From F23-D06 sp002392325 (GTDB lineage: Bacteria; Bacteroidota; Bacteroidia; Bacteroidales; WCHB1-69), in NCBI GenBank assembly GCA_946624065.1, contig CAMORT010000069.1, positions 1 through 9,424 of the forward strand: a stretch of 9,424 bases of DNA, written 5' to 3'. Each line of letters opens with the position of its first letter. The stretch's first letter is position 1. This document shows positions 6,786 to 9,424 of the stretch, piece after piece. The position numbers and the translations under genes are program-made. Under the pieces are notes generated by a model. The model searched no databases. It saw nothing but the letters and a program-made list of their open reading frames with translations, and was not told the DNA's origin.

Positions 6786-7611
6786 AATCGACCTCAACGA
6801 CTATGTGCGTACGGGCGAAGGGGCCAATGGCGCCAGTTACGACCACAAGACGGATAAGAATGTCATGCTCAAGTTGTATTTCCACAACTTTGACGCCGCC
6901 CAAGTGGAACTGGAGATGGCGCAGAAAGTGTATGCATTGGGAATTCCCACGCCTGAGCCCGGTGATTTGGTGACCGACGGCAAGGCGTTGGGTATTCGTT
7001 TCCGCCGTCTTGAGGGCAAGAAATCCTATTCGCGCGCCTGTGGCGACCATCCCGAGCGTACCGAAGAGTATGCCCGGGAGTTTGCGCAGCTGAGTAAGAA
7101 ACTGCACGCCATCCATCTGGATACCACACAGTTTGATAATGTGAAGGACCGCTTGTACAAGATGCTGGCTGACAACCCTTTCTTTACCGATGAGCAGAAA
7201 CAGAAAATTCACGACTTCATCGCCGCTGCGCCGGATACTGACACTGCCATCCACGGCGATTTGCAGTTCAGCAATGGGATCTTTGTCGAGAAAGACGGCG
7301 TGCGCACCCCCTATTTCATTGATCTGGGAGATTTTTGCTACGGCTATCCAATGTTCGATATCGGCATGGTCTATCTTTGTTGCTACCTCAACGAAGAGTC
7401 TTGGACACGGGATGTGTTTCACATGTCCAATGCGACGGCCAGACGCTTTTGGGACGCCTTTGCACCCGAGTATTTCGGACCAGACGCGGATCTTGGCGAG
7501 ATAGAGAAAACCGTTCGTATTTATGCTGGTCTGAAGACACTCATAGTGGAACGTGACACACATCGCCCCATGCCCGAGTTCCGCGCCATGCTGGAAGGGA
7601 CGGTGTATTAG
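6772..7611 (+). CDS. APH/choline-kinase-fold small-molecule or protein kinase (TIGR02172-like)
   Basis: A 279-residue aminoglycoside-phosphotransferase/choline-kinase-fold protein. It resembles the TIGR02172 family, first defined as a paralogous family in Fibrobacter succinogenes. The N-lobe has a glycine-rich loop (GEGANGASY, 15-23), an ATP-binding Lys34 in VMLKLY, and a likely helix-C glutamate at 46 or 48. The C-lobe has the catalytic loop HGDLQFSN (161-168, Asp163 as base, Asn168) and the metal-binding DLGD (184-187, replacing the eukaryotic DFG). All catalytic residues are in place, so it should be active. The substrate is unknown: aminoglycosides, choline-like compounds, sugars or proteins are all possible in this fold. 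The start codon lies 14 bases before the end of the synthetase gene in a different frame, which implies co-transcription and possible translational coupling. I would not call it an antibiotic-resistance gene on this evidence. Confidence 0.85.
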   Translation: MKPIKIDLNDYVRTGEGANGASYDHKTDKNVMLKLYFHNFDAAQVELEMAQKVYALGIPTPEPGDLVTDGKALGIRFRRLEGKKSYSRACGDHPERTEEYAREFAQLSKKLHAIHLDTTQFDNVKDRLYKMLADNPFFTDEQKQKIHDFIAAAPDTDTAIHGDLQFSNGIFVEKDGVRTPYFIDLGDFCYGYPMFDIGMVYLCCYLNEESWTRDVFHMSNATARRFWDAFAPEYFGPDADLGEIEKTVRIYAGLKTLIVERDTHRPMPEFRAMLEGTVY

Positions 7612-7707
7612 AGATTTTTTGCTTTGGGTTGCAAAAGAATAAATAATCAAAAGTAAAAAAGCATAGATCAGTAATTTAAATCGCTTTATAAGATAAACAA
7701 GACACAA
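7612..7707 (+). other. AT-rich gap with small inverted repeat between kinase and hydrolase genes
   Basis: This 96-base gap is strongly A/T-rich and is the only sizeable break within the signalling locus. TTTTGC at 7617-7622 and GCAAAA at 7631-7636 can pair around an 8-base loop, but the T-run precedes the stem, so it does not look like a normal terminator. TTGCTTTG at 7619-7626 is one base off the TAnnTTTG -7 element. The gap could hold a weak promoter for the hydrolase gene or simply be a leader in one long transcript. Confidence 0.4.
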
Positions 7708-8286
7708 ATGGCAAACAAATTTATGAACACGGACTTGCTTGACCGGGCAATAGTTTTCGCGGTTAAGGCGCACCACAACACCGAACGGCGCGGTAAAGGT
7801 TTCCCGTATATCGTGCACCCAATGGAGGCGGTTGAGGTGGTGGCCACCATCACGCCCGATCAGGAATTGCTGGCCGCCGCAGCACTGCATGACACCATCG
7901 AAGATACTGATGTGACGGTGGAGCAGATATGTGCGGAGTTCGGCGACCGAGTGGCGAATCTCGTGCATGCGGAGAGCGACAAGTTCGTTGAAGGGTTGAG
8001 CGAAGCGGAGAGCTGGCGCGACCGCAAACAAGAGGCGATTGACCGTCTGGCTGCCGCACCACACGATGCCAAAATAGTGGCGTTGGGCGACAAACTGAGC
8101 AATATGAGGGCCATTTGGCGCGATTATCAGGTTAAAGGCGATGAACTGTGGAAAATATTCCATGTTACAGACAAAGAGTTGCACGAATGGCACTACCGAG
8201 GCTTGGCAGCATCGCTGAGCGAACTGGGCGACACCTTTGCCTATAAGGAGTTTGTAAGGTTAATAGATGAGGTTTTTGAAAAGTGA
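7708..8286 (+). CDS. HD-domain (p)ppGpp hydrolase (small alarmone hydrolase, MESH1-like)
   Basis: A 192-residue stand-alone HD hydrolase of the RelA/SpoT type. The family removes the 3' pyrophosphate of (p)ppGpp using Mn2+. The metal-binding and catalytic signatures are present: His37 in YIVHPMEA, His61-Asp62 in ALHDTIEDTDV together with Glu65-Asp66, and Asp128 in LGDKLSNMRAI. These correspond to His, HD, ED and D of the SpoT hydrolase domain. The segment RRGKGFPY (27-34) matches the substrate-side loop of MESH1-like enzymes. The length fits small alarmone hydrolases (about 180-200 residues); there is no synthetase, TGS or ACT domain. It lies 922 bases downstream of the synthetase-only gene, separated by the kinase gene, so the locus carries both the making and breaking of alarmones as separate proteins. 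Its stop overlaps the start of the phosphatase gene (GTGA). Confidence 0.9.
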   Translation: MANKFMNTDLLDRAIVFAVKAHHNTERRGKGFPYIVHPMEAVEVVATITPDQELLAAAALHDTIEDTDVTVEQICAEFGDRVANLVHAESDKFVEGLSEAESWRDRKQEAIDRLAAAPHDAKIVALGDKLSNMRAIWRDYQVKGDELWKIFHVTDKELHEWHYRGLAASLSELGDTFAYKEFVRLIDEVFEK

Positions 8287-9086
8287 AAGTGCTTTTTGAC
8301 AAAATAGACAATGCGCGGGATTTAGGTGGTATGATCGGCGCAGGCGGCAGGTCAATACGCCTGCACCGGTTGTTGCGTACCGCCCATTTGCATGACGCAA
8401 CAGATGCTGATGTGGCGCGTCTCAAAAGCGAGTACAACCTCTGCCGGATCTTTGATTTCCGTTCCATTGGTGAATCGGAAGCCGTGCCCGATAGGAAGAT
8501 TGAAGGCGCTCAGTACCATTCCTTGCCGACCATTGATGTTCGGGCGGAACAAACGACGGGCAAACCTATCCCGGAAGAGGCATTTCTCGAACTGGACCGG
8601 CATATTGTCAACTATTCGTTTTATCCTGAAGTCCAGATGATGGCGGCGAATATGTATCCCTCCCTTATCCGTAGTGAATTTTCACAATTGCAGTACGCCG
8701 CATTCCTTCGCCTTATCATCGAAGCACCCGAAGATGGTGGGATTCTTTGGCATTGTGCGCAGGGCAAAGACCGTACGGGTTGGGGAGCGGCGTACCTGAT
8801 GTTTGCTTTGGGGGTGGAACGCGACGCGATTATTGAAGATTTTGAGAAAAGCAATGAGGCGTATAAACCTATCGTGAAACGGTTGAATGATGAGGTGGTG
8901 GCCCGTGGTGGTGGTGAGGCGGAGACGTCTGTTATACAAGCGTTTATGGGTGTGTCCACGGCAAACTTCATTTCCACATTGCACCTTATAGACCGTGAGT
9001 TTGGCGGTATGATGGACTATTTGCGTGAAATACTCTGCCTTTCACGCGGGGATATTCAACTGCTCCGCCAAAGGTATTTGGCATAA
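8283..9086 (+). CDS. Tyrosine-phosphatase-like protein (Y_phosphatase3 / PtpB-LipA type)
   Basis: A 267-residue cysteine-based phosphatase. The P-loop HCAQGKDRTG (157-166) supplies nucleophile Cys158 and phosphate-binding Arg164. The NARDLGG motif at residues 10-16 and DFRS at 58-61 are typical of the family that includes mycobacterial PtpB and Listeria LipA. Members act on phosphotyrosine, phosphoserine/threonine or phosphoinositides, so substrate specificity cannot be predicted. There is no signal peptide, so it should be cytoplasmic. The start is GTG at 8283, which overlaps the TGA of the hydrolase gene (GTGA); this choice is supported by the conserved NxRDxGG motif lying close behind it. 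The overlap implies translational coupling with the alarmone hydrolase. A role in reversing the phosphorylation made by the kinase encoded upstream is possible but speculative. Confidence 0.88.
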   Translation: MKVLFDKIDNARDLGGMIGAGGRSIRLHRLLRTAHLHDATDADVARLKSEYNLCRIFDFRSIGESEAVPDRKIEGAQYHSLPTIDVRAEQTTGKPIPEEAFLELDRHIVNYSFYPEVQMMAANMYPSLIRSEFSQLQYAAFLRLIIEAPEDGGILWHCAQGKDRTGWGAAYLMFALGVERDAIIEDFEKSNEAYKPIVKRLNDEVVARGGGEAETSVIQAFMGVSTANFISTLHLIDREFGGMMDYLREILCLSRGDIQLLRQRYLA

Positions 9087-9132
9087 ATTGAAAGGTGAAA
9101 ACATGAAAAATTAGAAACGAAATTCAAAGTGT

Positions 9133-9424
9133 ATGAACGAGTTAGAAGCAATCAAAGCCCGCCACAGTGTGCGGCAATACATTGAAAAGCCCATTGAGGC
9201 GGAGAAAGTCCAACAATTGCAGACCCTCATCGACGATTGCAACCGCGAGGGCGGACTGCACATACAGTTAGTGACAGAGGAGCCGAACGCTTTTGCCGGC
9301 GGGATGGCCAAGTATGGCAAGTTCCGCGGCGTGCGCAACTACATCGCCATGATCTGCAAAAAAGGCGATGATGTGAAACTCGGCTACTACGGCGAGAAGG
9401 TGATCCTGTTGGCGCAAACGCTCG
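9133..9424 (+). CDS. Nitroreductase-family protein, N-terminal part (3' end outside window)
   Basis: The reading frame starts at the ATG at 9133 and stays open to the window edge, giving 97 residues. It begins MNELEAIKARHSVRQY; the RHSVRxY stretch is the FMN-phosphate-contacting start of nitroreductase-fold flavoproteins. The later KYGKFRGVRNYIAMI and the GYYGEKVILLAQTL helix are typical of the putative TM-nitroreductase group. These enzymes are cytoplasmic FMN-dependent NAD(P)H oxidoreductases whose physiological substrates are often unknown. It lies 46 bases after the phosphatase gene with no visible terminator or good promoter, so it may be the last gene of the same transcript or an independent one. 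The C-terminal half is not in view, so its completeness cannot be judged. Confidence 0.85.
   Translation, partial: MNELEAIKARHSVRQYIEKPIEAEKVQQLQTLIDDCNREGGLHIQLVTEEPNAFAGGMAKYGKFRGVRNYIAMICKKGDDVKLGYYGEKVILLAQTL

Noticed and set aside
6772..7611. Aminoglycoside-resistance phosphotransferase
   Set aside because: Only the fold and catalytic loop are shared. The gene is embedded in a signalling operon and resembles the TIGR02172 family, so a resistance function is not supported.
7617..7636. TTTTGC/GCAAAA hairpin after the kinase gene as an intrinsic terminator
   Set aside because: The stem is A/T-rich and the T-run lies on its 5' side instead of the 3' side, so it does not fit an intrinsic terminator on the + strand.
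6688..8193. 501-codon open frame on the minus strand spanning the end of the synthetase gene, the kinase gene, the gap and most of the hydrolase gene
   Set aside because: It runs antisense to three genes with strong catalytic motifs. Its translation is rich in His, Leu, Val and Arg without any recognisable motif, which is what a shadow frame of biased codons looks like.

Overview
The window looks like chromosomal DNA from a member of the Bacteroidales (Bacteroidetes), possibly a Prevotella-, Bacteroides- or Muribaculaceae-like gut organism. This is inferred from several gene starts without a convincing Shine-Dalgarno sequence, from TAnnTTTG-type -7 promoter elements ahead of several genes, and from the gene families present. 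The genus cannot be fixed from the sequence alone. All nine genes recognised lie on the + strand, and no mobile element, RNA gene or CRISPR array is visible.

Positions 1-3130 hold three apparently unrelated genes: the 3' end of a galactokinase (galK), a secreted protein of unknown function, and a secreted 580-residue fusion of an LD-carboxypeptidase (family S66) with a VanX-like D-Ala-D-Ala dipeptidase (family M15D). Both catalytic centres of the fusion look intact. A 179-bp intergenic region with a promoter-like element follows.

Positions 3310-9086 hold the most interesting part, a dense signalling locus. In order it encodes: (1) a membrane protein with a Cache-type sensor, a PP2C/SpoIIE phosphatase and a C-terminal RsbW-like GHKL kinase domain; (2) a STAS anti-sigma-antagonist-like protein; (3) a (p)ppGpp synthetase-domain protein without a hydrolase domain and with a C-terminal extension; (4) an APH/choline-kinase-fold kinase like the TIGR02172 family; (5) an HD-domain (p)ppGpp hydrolase without a synthetase domain; (6) a protein-tyrosine-phosphatase-like enzyme with an HCxxGKDRTG loop. 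Genes 1-4 are tightly packed (33-nt gap, 2-nt gap, 14-nt overlap). After a 96-bp AT-rich gap, genes 5 and 6 overlap by four bases. The inferred logic is that an extracytoplasmic signal sets the phosphorylation state of the STAS protein through one bifunctional kinase/phosphatase, and that alarmone synthesis and removal, encoded alongside, may be the output. No sigma factor is encoded in the window.

The window ends inside a nitroreductase-family gene (9133 onward).
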